From Rudaea cellulosilytica DSM 22992 (lineage in GTDB: Bacteria; Pseudomonadota; Gammaproteobacteria; Xanthomonadales; Rhodanobacteraceae), in assembly GCF_000378125.1 (NCBI RefSeq), contig NZ_KB899243.1, positions 186,001 through 250,000 of the forward strand: DNA of 64,000 bases, given 5' to 3'. Within the stretch, counting starts at the first letter, position 1, and each line of letters begins with the position of its first letter. The translations under genes and the position numbers were made by a program. The notes under the pieces were generated by a model. The model was given only the letters and a program-made list of their open reading frames with translations. It did no database searches and was not told the DNA's origin. Below are positions 1 through 7,386 of the stretch, piece by piece.

Positions 1-687
1 GAGCCAGCGGCAGCCCGGACCGAGGCCGTCGTAGGCCTGCGTGCGCCAGGTGTAGTCGCCGTCGAGGCCGCGGTCGCGCGTGCCGGTGATCAGCAGCATC
101 GGTGCACGAATCGGCCGCCAGGCATCCGCCGGAAAGACTTGTCCCGGGCCTTCCGGCGACAACGCGACGTAGGCATCGAAACCGCCCTGCGCTTTGAGAT
201 CGAGTTTGTTCTGCGCGCCGGCTTCGAGCATGACCGTGATCGCCCCCATCGAATGACCGAGCAGCACGGCATACGGCGCGTGACAGGTCTTGTTCGCCCA
301 TGCACGCGCGGCGTCGATGTCCATAAAGCGCTTGCGGTAGGCATCGGCATTCGTGACCAGATCGGCGATGCCCTGTTTGAAACCGTCGCTGCGGATATCG
401 GCCGCGAGCGGGCCGAGGCCGCTTTCGCGATGACCGATCACGATCGCGCGCCAGCCGTCGCGCGCGAGCGCCTCGCCGAGATAGCGCAGGCCGCGTTCGC
501 TGCCACCGGCACCGTGCGAGATCAGCGCGAGCGGGGCGCAGTCCTTGCCGGTGACAGACGGCTCGTATACGGCGAGCGGCGTCAAGGCGCCATCCATCCG
601 CGTCGCTTCGATGTGCTGCCCGACGACGGCCCATGCCAGCCCGACAAGGCCGACGGCAAATACAAACAACAGCGATGACATTCGCAT
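1..687 (-). CDS. Exported alpha/beta hydrolase, C-terminus cut off by the window edge
   Basis: Reading leftward from an ATG preceded by a GGGAGGAG ribosome binding site, an open frame of 229 codons runs off the window. Residues 1-20 form a hydrophobic signal or anchor segment. An HGAGG loop near residue 58 suits an oxyanion hole, and GHSMG at about 144-148 is a nucleophile elbow with Ser146. A later GTRD motif could carry the acid. The catalytic His would lie beyond the edge. The fold is that of dienelactone hydrolase or PAF-acetylhydrolase-like enzymes acting on esters in the envelope; the substrate is unknown. No other frame here shows family motifs. Confidence 0.8.
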   Translation of the reverse strand, partial: MRMSSLLFVFAVGLVGLAWAVVGQHIEATRMDGALTPLAVYEPSVTGKDCAPLALISHGAGGSERGLRYLGEALARDGWRAIVIGHRESGLGPLAADIRSDGFKQGIADLVTNADAYRKRFMDIDAARAWANKTCHAPYAVLLGHSMGAITVMLEAGAQNKLDLKAQGGFDAYVALSPEGPGQVFPADAWRPIRAPMLLITGTRDRGLDGDYTWRTQAYDGLGPGCRWL

Positions 688-796
688 GGCGACTCCTCCC
701 GCAGGATCACAACGCAGTTGCTTCGATTCGGTGGACACGTAGCCTTCAACCGTGCTCACGCGTGGCAGCGCCGCGTCGATATGCGACACTTGGCGC

Positions 797-1594
797 ATGT
801 CCGCAACGATCTCCACCCTGCTCGCCACCGCGCTGTATCTGACCGCTGCGGCGATCCTCGCCCTGCCGCTGCTGCACCGCCGGGCGCAACCGCGCGCGAT
901 CGGCATGGGCCTCGGCGCAATCGCCGTTGTGCTGCATTTCGTCGTGCTGTTCAGCGCGCACCGCGGTGGCGTGGACCTGCATTTCTTCGCCGCGCTGTCG
1001 CTGGTCGGCGCCTGCATCGCCGCACTGTGCCTGCTCGTCAACCTGAGCCGCCCGGTGGCGACGCTCGGCGTGATCGCGTTCCCGCTCGCTTCGCTGCTGC
1101 TCGGCATCGACGTGTTCCTCGCCCCGTCGACACAGCCGATGACCTTGGAATGGCAGATCAAGCTGCACGCTGTCTTTGCCCTGCTTGGCTACAGCGTGCT
1201 CAGCATCGCCGCGGTGCTCGCGATCCTGCTCGCGCTGCAGGAACGCGCGCTGCACGCGCGGCGCTTCGACGGCCTCGTGCGCACGCTGCCGCCGCTGACC
1301 TTGACCGAAGCGCTGATGTTCCGCCTGATCGGCGCGGGTTTCGTCCTGCTCACGCTGACTCTGCTCACCGGCATCCTGTTCGTCACCAATCTGTTCGACC
1401 AGCACCTCGCGCACAAGACCATCCTGTCGATCGCCGCATGGTTCGTGTTCGGCACGCTGTTGTTCGGTCGCTGGCGTTACGGCTGGCGCGGACGCCGTGC
1501 AGTGAACCTCGTGCTGATCGGTATGGCGTTGCTGCTGTTCGCCTTCTTCGGCAGCCGCTTCGTGCTCGAAGTGGTTTTGAAACGGGTGCCTTAG
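797..1594 (+). CDS. ypjD: YpjD/CcsA-like cytochrome c assembly family membrane protein
   Basis: The protein of 265 residues is almost entirely hydrophobic, with about eight membrane segments, and matches the length of E. coli YpjD (about 263). The central block with EWQIKLHAVFALLGY and ALQERAL corresponds to the conserved core of the CcsA/HemX/YpjD family, whose larger members handle heme in cytochrome c maturation. The role of the short YpjD branch is not settled. An upstream in-frame ATG at 752 would add 15 polar residues; the later start gives a standard N-terminus. The gene stands alone between a divergent hydrolase and a hypothetical gene that starts 9 bases after its stop. Confidence 0.8.
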   Translation: MSATISTLLATALYLTAAAILALPLLHRRAQPRAIGMGLGAIAVVLHFVVLFSAHRGGVDLHFFAALSLVGACIAALCLLVNLSRPVATLGVIAFPLASLLLGIDVFLAPSTQPMTLEWQIKLHAVFALLGYSVLSIAAVLAILLALQERALHARRFDGLVRTLPPLTLTEALMFRLIGAGFVLLTLTLLTGILFVTNLFDQHLAHKTILSIAAWFVFGTLLFGRWRYGWRGRRAVNLVLIGMALLLFAFFGSRFVLEVVLKRVP

Positions 1595-1603
1595 CCAGCG
1601 TCC

Positions 1604-2545
1604 GTGCGCGCGAACCGGAAAACAGTGCTGCTGGTAGTTCTTCTGGTGTGCGTAGCTGCGCTAGTCGTGCGCGTTGAAACACAAAGCCCGGCATCGTCAC
1701 AAACTTCCCCGTCGTCCGCGAATCCAGCCGGCCTGCCATCTGCAGACAGGGTTTCGGCGGATAGGAAATCGACGGCCCCCATCGGGCCGAATCCGAATGC
1801 GGTTTCGATCTCCGACCGCGAAACGGCATCGCGTCATTTTCGCGAGGAGAAACAATGCCTCATTGTTGCGAAGGCCATCGAGTTGTACCGAAGCCGGCTT
1901 CGTGCTTGTGAAGATCCACAGTGGATGCCAGGACCGGAGAAAGAAGCGGCTTGCGCGAAACAGACTGCTGGAGACATCGAGAAAATCGCCGCGTTGACGC
2001 CGCAATGGAACGAGTGCGGTGCCAATTCGCATGGCATCGAGCAAGAGTATGAAACAGCCACGAGGATGGCGGCACATCTAGGCGACATGGACGCGCAACT
2101 GTGCTGGTTCCCGCCGCCTGACGCGGAATACCATGTTTCCGAGGACGACAGAACCACTGCATTGAAATACTACGATCAGGCGTTGAAGCGTGGCGATTGG
2201 CGTTTCGTCGAGCAGGGCGCGGAGACAAACTTCTTGACCATGTTGACGCACTCCGCGGGTCACGATGACGATCCGGCAGAAGGCGAATTGGCAAGTTATC
2301 GGATGAAGCGCCTGCTCCGAACTGGCGCCACCGGTCCATACGCTCAATGGCTCGACGGCACCAGCACCACCGCCTATTTGTCCGATGAACAGAGGGCTGC
2401 TGCGGAAGCGTGGGCGCGGGAGGAGTATGCCGCCTTTTTTGCCAGTCAGCCCAAGCTAACTGAAGTCCCCGATAGTTGCGCGGATTTGATCAATGGGCGG
2501 GGTGATCTCTACAAACATCCCTGGCGCAACGGAATGATGCAATGA
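1604..2545 (+). CDS. Hypothetical membrane-anchored or exported protein
   Basis: The 313-residue product starts at a GTG ten bases after the ypjD stop. It has one N-terminal hydrophobic segment (about residues 7-22), then a Ser/Pro-rich linker to about residue 65, then a Cys-containing, mainly helical domain with motifs such as CLIVAKAIELYR and TALKYYDQALKRGDW. The last resembles helical Sel1/TPR-like repeats, but I cannot assign a family. One counted 60-base line is about 57 percent GC, lower than the flanking genes, which may mean a lineage-specific or acquired gene. Export and an envelope location are inferred from the N-terminus only. Confidence 0.65.
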   Translation: MRANRKTVLLVVLLVCVAALVVRVETQSPASSQTSPSSANPAGLPSADRVSADRKSTAPIGPNPNAVSISDRETASRHFREEKQCLIVAKAIELYRSRLRACEDPQWMPGPEKEAACAKQTAGDIEKIAALTPQWNECGANSHGIEQEYETATRMAAHLGDMDAQLCWFPPPDAEYHVSEDDRTTALKYYDQALKRGDWRFVEQGAETNFLTMLTHSAGHDDDPAEGELASYRMKRLLRTGATGPYAQWLDGTSTTAYLSDEQRAAAEAWAREEYAAFFASQPKLTEVPDSCADLINGRGDLYKHPWRNGMMQ

Positions 2546-2649
2546 CACCGGTCGCGCTCCTCGCACAAGGGGCGAGGCATACAAACGGGCGATCGTGCTG
2601 CAGGCATTCCTCGAATAACGGCGGCAATAGTCGCGGGCTGACGTGCTGC

Positions 2650-2679
2650 TTGACATGCAGGCATTTACCTGCATATAAT
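2650..2679 (+). promoter_or_regulatory. Sigma-70 promoter for the arsR operon
   Basis: A TTGACA box (2650-2655) and a TATAAT box (2674-2679) are separated by 18 bases. Both hexamers are full consensus, the best promoter match I noticed in the window. It lies 24 bases before the ArsR-type start codon and so should drive the regulator and the two genes after it. Confidence 0.8.
2655..2674. promoter_or_regulatory. Inverted-repeat operator inside the arsR promoter
   Basis: The perfect inverted repeat ATGCAGG-CATTTA-CCTGCAT fills the spacer between the -35 and -10 boxes, sharing one base with each. A dimeric winged-helix repressor bound here would block RNA polymerase. The first gene downstream encodes such a repressor, so autoregulation is the natural reading, though binding is inferred. 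Confidence 0.7.
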
Positions 2680-2702
2680 CACCTCACTCAAGAACACGAC
2701 AG

Positions 2703-3017
2703 ATGGACGCTGACAAGATTTTCAAGGCGCTGGGCGACCCGACACGCAGAAAGCTGCTCGACCTGCTGTATGCGAGGAACGGGCAGACGCTGGGTGAGCT
2801 CTGCGATCACCTGGACATGGCGCGGCAATCGGTCACCCAGCACATCGGCCTCCTCGAGGCGGCCAATCTGGTGAGCACGGTCTGGCGTGGTCGGGAAAAA
2901 CTGCATTTCATCAACCCGGTGCCGCTACACGAAGTCTATGAGCGCTGGGTACGCAAATTTGAACGTCAGCGGCTCAGCCTGCTGCACGACCTGAAGAAAG
3001 AACTCGAAGGAGAGTGA
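2703..3017 (+). CDS. ArsR-family winged-helix transcriptional regulator
   Basis: The 104-residue protein has the classic ArsR/SmtB start, DKIFKALGDPTRRKLLDLL, and a recognition helix around ARQSVTQHIGLLEAANLV. No Cys-rich metal site is visible, so this belongs to the non-metal branch often paired with AHSA1 (SRPBCC) genes. It would repress its own operon through the palindrome in its promoter. The next gene starts one base after its stop, which implies translational coupling. The inducer is unknown. Confidence 0.9.
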   Translation: MDADKIFKALGDPTRRKLLDLLYARNGQTLGELCDHLDMARQSVTQHIGLLEAANLVSTVWRGREKLHFINPVPLHEVYERWVRKFERQRLSLLHDLKKELEGE

Positions 3018-3018
3018 C

Positions 3019-3483
3019 ATGAGCAAAGAAAAGACCAGCTTCGTCTACGTGACCTATATCCGCTCGACGCCGGAAAAGGTATTCGAAGCGATCACGAAAC
3101 CGGAGATCGCACGCCGCTACTGGGGGCACGAGAACGTCTCCGACTGGAAGCCCGGGTCGGACTGGCAACACGTGCGCGCCAACGAGGAGCGCACGGTCAA
3201 CATCGTCGGCAAGGTGGTCGAGATCGCGCCGCCGACGCGTCTGGTCATCACCTGGGCGAACCCGTCGCAAGCGGCCGATCCGGCCAGCTACAGCCGCGTG
3301 AGCTTCGACGTCGAGGCATACGACGACATGGTACGGCTGACCGTCACCCACGACGAGCTCGAGGCCGGCAGCGGCATGGCGACCGGCATCCAGAAAGGCT
3401 GGCCGATCGTTCTTTCCAGCCTGAAGTCCCTGCTCGAAACGGGCCAGGGCATCGACGTCTTCGCCAAGCCGAAGGCAGCCTGA
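3019..3483 (+). CDS. SRPBCC/AHSA1-domain protein
   Basis: The 154-residue product matches the AHSA1 branch of the START-like (SRPBCC) fold: TYIRSTPEKVFEAITKPEIARRYW at the N-terminus and a C-terminal GWPIVLSSLKSLLETG helix that closes the hydrophobic cavity. Such proteins bind small hydrophobic ligands; in bacteria they are commonly encoded directly after an ArsR regulator, as here with a one-base gap. The ligand cannot be told from sequence. It is probably cytoplasmic, since no signal peptide is seen. Confidence 0.88.
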   Translation: MSKEKTSFVYVTYIRSTPEKVFEAITKPEIARRYWGHENVSDWKPGSDWQHVRANEERTVNIVGKVVEIAPPTRLVITWANPSQAADPASYSRVSFDVEAYDDMVRLTVTHDELEAGSGMATGIQKGWPIVLSSLKSLLETGQGIDVFAKPKAA

Positions 3484-3499
3484 ATCCGGAGCCGACATC

Positions 3500-3916
3500 A
3501 TGACCCAGCCCTACACCGGCGGATGCGCCTGTGGCGCGATCCGCTATGCAACCCCGCACGCGCCTGTCTTCCAGAACCACTGCCAATGTCGCGACTGCCA
3601 GCGCCGAAGCGGCACCGGGCACGGTTCCTGGCTGACTTTTCCCGCACGCGCCGAGATGACGATCAGCGGCGAGGCGACGGAGTGGGAAGTCGCGGCCGAC
3701 AACGGCAACGTGAAGAGCCACGCCTTCTGCCCGATCTGCGGAACGCCGGTCTATCTGCGCTTTGCCGCGATGCCGGAGCTGATCGCGATCGCTGCAGGCA
3801 GCCTGGACGACCCGGATCGCTTCGCGCCGCAGGCGCTCACCTACCGCGTTCGTGGACTGGCGTGGGATGCCATCGATCCCTCGTTGACGGCCTTCGAGCG
3901 GATGCCAACCGCCTAG
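3500..3916 (+). CDS. GFA-family zinc protein (glutathione-dependent formaldehyde-activating enzyme-like)
   Basis: The 138-residue protein shows the GFA cysteine pattern: GGCACGAIRY near the start, HCQCRDCQRRSG in the middle, and FCPICGTPVY toward the end, giving two zinc sites. The family includes enzymes that form S-hydroxymethylglutathione, but many members have other or unknown roles. It begins 16 bases after the AHSA1 gene and is probably the third gene of the ArsR-controlled operon. The GFA/ArsR/AHSA1 set suggests response to a small reactive compound, which is inference. Confidence 0.88.
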   Translation: MTQPYTGGCACGAIRYATPHAPVFQNHCQCRDCQRRSGTGHGSWLTFPARAEMTISGEATEWEVAADNGNVKSHAFCPICGTPVYLRFAAMPELIAIAAGSLDDPDRFAPQALTYRVRGLAWDAIDPSLTAFERMPTA

Positions 3917-4344
3917 GCGCTTTCAACGCAACCGCAGTCCGCCGGCACGTGCAAGCATGGACGCGTCGCCAGGCATGCGTCGGAACACGGCCAGCGTTTT
4001 TTCGCGCGCAGAAACGACGCAACCGCCGCCCTTCTCTGCACCGTGAAGGACCTCACCTGCGGCGATGGACATGCCGCACACATTCTTGCAGGTACGCGCC
4101 CTGGCCGATCATGTGCCCGTGGTGTCGAGCGCCTCGCGCAGGCACTCAAGCGGAACTCTTTACCGCGTCGCAACGAACTGCGGCGACTCGCCGAGCCGCG
4201 CGCGGTCTGTTGCCGTCTGCCGCGCCATGTCAGTTCTGCGTGCCGAACGGCGTAACCGTTGCTGAGGGATGTCCGGACTCTGTCCGGTCAGTCCTCCGGC
4301 GTATCAGGGGTGCCGTCGACCGTATAACCATCGAGGACATGCTC
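3917..4344. other. 428-base intergenic region without a supported gene
   Basis: Several short frames exist on both strands, but none has a ribosome binding site, a recognisable motif or a plausible composition. Near the right end lies the perfect hairpin CCGGAC-TCT-GTCCGG (4273-4287), about 60 bases before the next start codon. It could be part of that gene's leader. I see nothing else here. Confidence 0.5.
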
Positions 4345-5463
4345 ATGAAACTTGAACACAAGGGAAATATTGTCTTGGCTGGCTGCCTTCTGCTGGTCGC
4401 GGCGGGGGCGGGCAACGCAGCGGATTCCATCGCTAGCAAACGGCCCGCTAGCACATCCGCCTACGCCGATGCGATAGCGCGTGCCCAACAGAAACTTGGC
4501 GCCGCACAGCAACTGGTCGCATCGTTTGCAGATCGCGCTTCAGCTGAAAAACTCGGCGATGGCTGGCGCGTGGAAATGCTCAACGCCCTGATGCGCGGAT
4601 CCAGCAACGATTGGGCGCAGATCGCAGCGTCGGCGAGTGCGCGCGAGGCGCTTGATCTTGCCAGCCGCTCTGCCGCTAGCGGCATGCCACAGGCCCTCAA
4701 CGGCACACTACACAACGCGGCGTCTGCATCCGTCACGCCGGACTCGATCGGCACGGATCATTACGACCTGACGTATATCCCAATTTACGCATCCTGCCGG
4801 CTCGTCGACACGCGTCAATCCGGCGGTGGTGGCCCGATTGCAAACAATACGGCGCGCAAATTCAGTGTCAGCTCCTATTCCTCCCAAGGCGGTAGTTGCG
4901 ATCCGTTCGGCGCGTACTACGGGATCAATCACAACCCGCCTGCGGCGTTGGCGATCAACGTCACCATCGATTCGCGCGGGCTTTCCGCACCGGCCAATTC
5001 CTATCTCCAGGTTTACCCGGACGGCACGACGCCGGTGACAAGCTGGATGAACTACGGAGGCAGCAACGACGTGCTCGCCAACGCGGGGATCCTGCAGATT
5101 TCTCCGTCGAATCTCTATTTCGACATCACAGCCCAGGCCCAGACAAACGTCATCGTCGACGTGGTCGGTGCATTCGTACCGCCCAACCCGACGCCACTCG
5201 CGTGCACCCAGGTGAGCAACTCGGCAACCAACAGCAATGGCGCCGGCTTTTCGATAACTTCTCCCACTTGCACTTCGGGCTATACCGTCACCGGCGGGTC
5301 CTGCTATTCGTCCCCCGGAGGTCTGACTGGAGCAACGCGACTCGCGTCGAGCTATCAAAACGGCAACGCGTGGACCTGCGAGTTTTACGGTAACACCGTG
5401 AACAATTATGCGGACGCCGCTGCGACCTGTTGCAAGGTCCCGGGTGGGCCGAGTACGCCATGA
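4345..5463 (+). CDS. Secreted protein with beta-sandwich-like domain and Cys-rich tail
   Basis: The start is the second of two close ATG codons because a GAGGAC ribosome binding site sits at proper distance from it. Residues 1-26 form a signal peptide. A helical region follows, then a domain of about 150 residues beginning CRLVDTR and ending NVIVDVVGAFVPP, a pattern seen in secreted proteins of several phyla. The last 80 residues are Cys-rich, with CTSGYTVTGGSCY, an AWTC motif and a final ATCCKVPG, which suggests disulfide bonding. The product is 372 residues and should be exported. No enzymatic motif is visible and the function is unknown. Confidence 0.7.
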   Translation: MKLEHKGNIVLAGCLLLVAAGAGNAADSIASKRPASTSAYADAIARAQQKLGAAQQLVASFADRASAEKLGDGWRVEMLNALMRGSSNDWAQIAASASAREALDLASRSAASGMPQALNGTLHNAASASVTPDSIGTDHYDLTYIPIYASCRLVDTRQSGGGGPIANNTARKFSVSSYSSQGGSCDPFGAYYGINHNPPAALAINVTIDSRGLSAPANSYLQVYPDGTTPVTSWMNYGGSNDVLANAGILQISPSNLYFDITAQAQTNVIVDVVGAFVPPNPTPLACTQVSNSATNSNGAGFSITSPTCTSGYTVTGGSCYSSPGGLTGATRLASSYQNGNAWTCEFYGNTVNNYADAAATCCKVPGGPSTP

Positions 5464-5512
5464 CAGGCTTCTCGTATACCGCGGCGGTCGGCATCGCCGC
5501 CGCATAGCCGAT

Positions 5513-6886
5513 TCATCCCGTGACCGCGTCGAGCGCCTCGGCGAGACGCTCGACCGCGACGATTTCCATCTCGCCGATCTTGTTCTTCTTCGGCGCATTC
5601 GCCTTCGGCACGATCGCCTTAAGGAATCCGTGCGTGGCCGCCTCGCGCAGTCGCTCTTCGCCATTCGGTACCGGGCGGATCTCACCCGATAGGCCGACTT
5701 CGCCAAACGCGACGAGCTTTTCCGGCAACGGTTTGTCACGAAAGCTCGACAGCACCGCGAGCAGCACCGGCAGGTCGGCCGCGGTTTCCTGCACGCGAAT
5801 GCCGCCGACGACGTTGAGGAATACGTCCTGGTCGTACACGGCGATGCCGCCGTGCCGATGCAGCACCGCAAGCAGCATCGCGAGACGGTTCTGTTCGAGA
5901 CCGAGCGCGACGCGGCGCGGATTGCCGAGCGAGGATTGATCGACCAGCGCCTGCACCTCAACCAACAGCGGCCGCGTGCCCTCGCGCGTGACCATGACCG
6001 CGCTGCCCGGCGTCGGCGCGCTGTGCGCGGAAAGGAAAATCGCCGACGGATTCGGCACCTCGCGCAGGCCCTTGTCGCTCATCGCGAACACGCCGAGTTC
6101 GTTGACCGCACCGAAGCGGTTCTTGAACGCGCGCAGCACGCGAAAGCGCGAACCGGCCTCGCCTTCGAAATACAGCACCGCGTCGACCATGTGCTCGAGC
6201 ACGCGCGGACCGGCGATGCCGCCCTCCTTGGTCACGTGGCCGACGAGGAAGATGCTCGTGCCGGTCTCCTTCGCGTAGCGTACGAGGCGTGCGGCCGATT
6301 CGCGCACCTGGCTCACCGAGCCGGGCGCGGCGGTCAGCGTTTCGGTCCAGATCGTCTGGATCGAATCGATCACGAGCACGCGCGGGGAATCTTTTTGAGC
6401 GTTCTCGATGATTCGCTCGACGCAGGTTTCAGCGAGACAACGCAACGGTTCGAGCGCCAGGCCGAGACGCTGCGCGCGCGCCGCAATCTGTGCGATGGAT
6501 TCTTCGCCGGACACATACAGCGTGCGCAGCCGCGCGCCGAGCGCACCGAGTGTCTGTAGCAGCAAGGTTGATTTGCCGATGCCCGGATCGCCGCCGACGA
6601 GCACGACCGAGCCCTCGACGAGGCCGCCGCCGAGCACGCGGTCGAGTTCGCCGATGCCGATGCGCACGCGCGTCTCCGCTTCGGCCGCCACGTCGGTCAA
6701 CGCGATGATCTTTGCCTCGGCCGCGCCCGCGTAACCCGTACGCTTGACCGCGTCGTTTTTCGCCGCCGGCTCGACGACGAACTCGGACAAGGTGTTCCAC
6801 GCGCCGCAGGACTCGCACTGGCCCTGCCATTTCGAGTATTCGGCGCCGCACTGGTTGCAAACGTACGCAGTCTTCGATTTCGCCAT
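5513..6886 (-). CDS. radA: DNA repair protein RadA
   Basis: The 457-residue protein (E. coli RadA has 460) starts with a four-Cys zinc finger, C10-C13-C24-C27, followed by a RecA-like ATPase with Walker A GGDPGIGKST near residues 99-108. The RadA signature KNRFG is present, and the C-terminal third carries the Lon-protease-like domain (VGLSGEIRPVPN). RadA promotes branch migration in recombinational repair in the cytoplasm. The frame is open further upstream, but that extension lacks family similarity, so the start at MAKSKTAYVC is chosen. It is convergent with the secreted-protein gene, with a 49-base gap. Confidence 0.96.
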   Translation of the reverse strand: MAKSKTAYVCNQCGAEYSKWQGQCESCGAWNTLSEFVVEPAAKNDAVKRTGYAGAAEAKIIALTDVAAEAETRVRIGIGELDRVLGGGLVEGSVVLVGGDPGIGKSTLLLQTLGALGARLRTLYVSGEESIAQIAARAQRLGLALEPLRCLAETCVERIIENAQKDSPRVLVIDSIQTIWTETLTAAPGSVSQVRESAARLVRYAKETGTSIFLVGHVTKEGGIAGPRVLEHMVDAVLYFEGEAGSRFRVLRAFKNRFGAVNELGVFAMSDKGLREVPNPSAIFLSAHSAPTPGSAVMVTREGTRPLLVEVQALVDQSSLGNPRRVALGLEQNRLAMLLAVLHRHGGIAVYDQDVFLNVVGGIRVQETAADLPVLLAVLSSFRDKPLPEKLVAFGEVGLSGEIRPVPNGEERLREAATHGFLKAIVPKANAPKKNKIGEMEIVAVERLAEALDAVTG

Positions 6887-7003
6887 GTGCGGATTGTACG
6901 GGAACTGGCGATCGGGCTCGTTCGCGGGCGATGATCCCTTCTTCCTCCGTTTGACGTCCTGTCTGCTGATCCGTCGCCGGAACAAGACAAGAGGACTCTT
7001 TCC

Positions 7004-7372
7004 ATGCCCAAGCACAAATCCAACCGCGGCTTCGTCCGCTTTCTGATCGCAGGAATCGCCATGACCGCCGCCAGCACCGGCTTTGCCCAGGACAATACCG
7101 CGCTGTTCAAGATCGTCACGGTCAAGGACGAGGTCGTCGTCGCGCTCTCGGCCGAAGAGATCAAAAAACTGGGTGGCAACGACGTCACCCACATCGGCCA
7201 GGCGCTCAAGTCCCAGGGCGAACTGACGCTCTGGCAGTACGCGGTGCGCAAGGGCAAGGACGGCGAGTTGGAGCAGGCTCCGCGTCAGCGTGTCAGCCTG
7301 CTTGGTCATGACAGTCTGCGTGTCGAACCGTACGCCTCGCCGCTGCGCGTGGTACCCGTGCCGGCGAACTGA
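7004..7372 (+). CDS. Small secreted hypothetical protein
   Basis: The 122-residue product has a clear signal peptide (basic start, hydrophobic core, cleavage likely after STGFAQ near residue 29). The mature part is compact, with VKDEVVVALSAEEIKKLGGNDVTHIG and a C-terminal VPVPAN. I do not recognise a family. It lies between the divergent radA and a convergent kinase gene and is probably a single-gene unit. Periplasmic or outer-envelope location is inferred from the signal peptide. Confidence 0.75.
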   Translation: MPKHKSNRGFVRFLIAGIAMTAASTGFAQDNTALFKIVTVKDEVVVALSAEEIKKLGGNDVTHIGQALKSQGELTLWQYAVRKGKDGELEQAPRQRVSLLGHDSLRVEPYASPLRVVPVPAN

Positions 7373-7386
7373 AAAGCCGAGGTTCC

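Noticed and set aside
3523-4338. Long plus-strand open frame leading into the secreted protein gene at 4345
   Set aside because: It overlaps the GFA gene in another frame and has an Arg-rich, low-complexity composition. The signal peptide and ribosome binding site place the real start at 4345.
4708-5961. Minus-strand frame of 417 codons across the secreted protein and radA
   Set aside because: It is antisense to one gene and out of frame with radA, with no recognisable motif; typical of GC-rich DNA.
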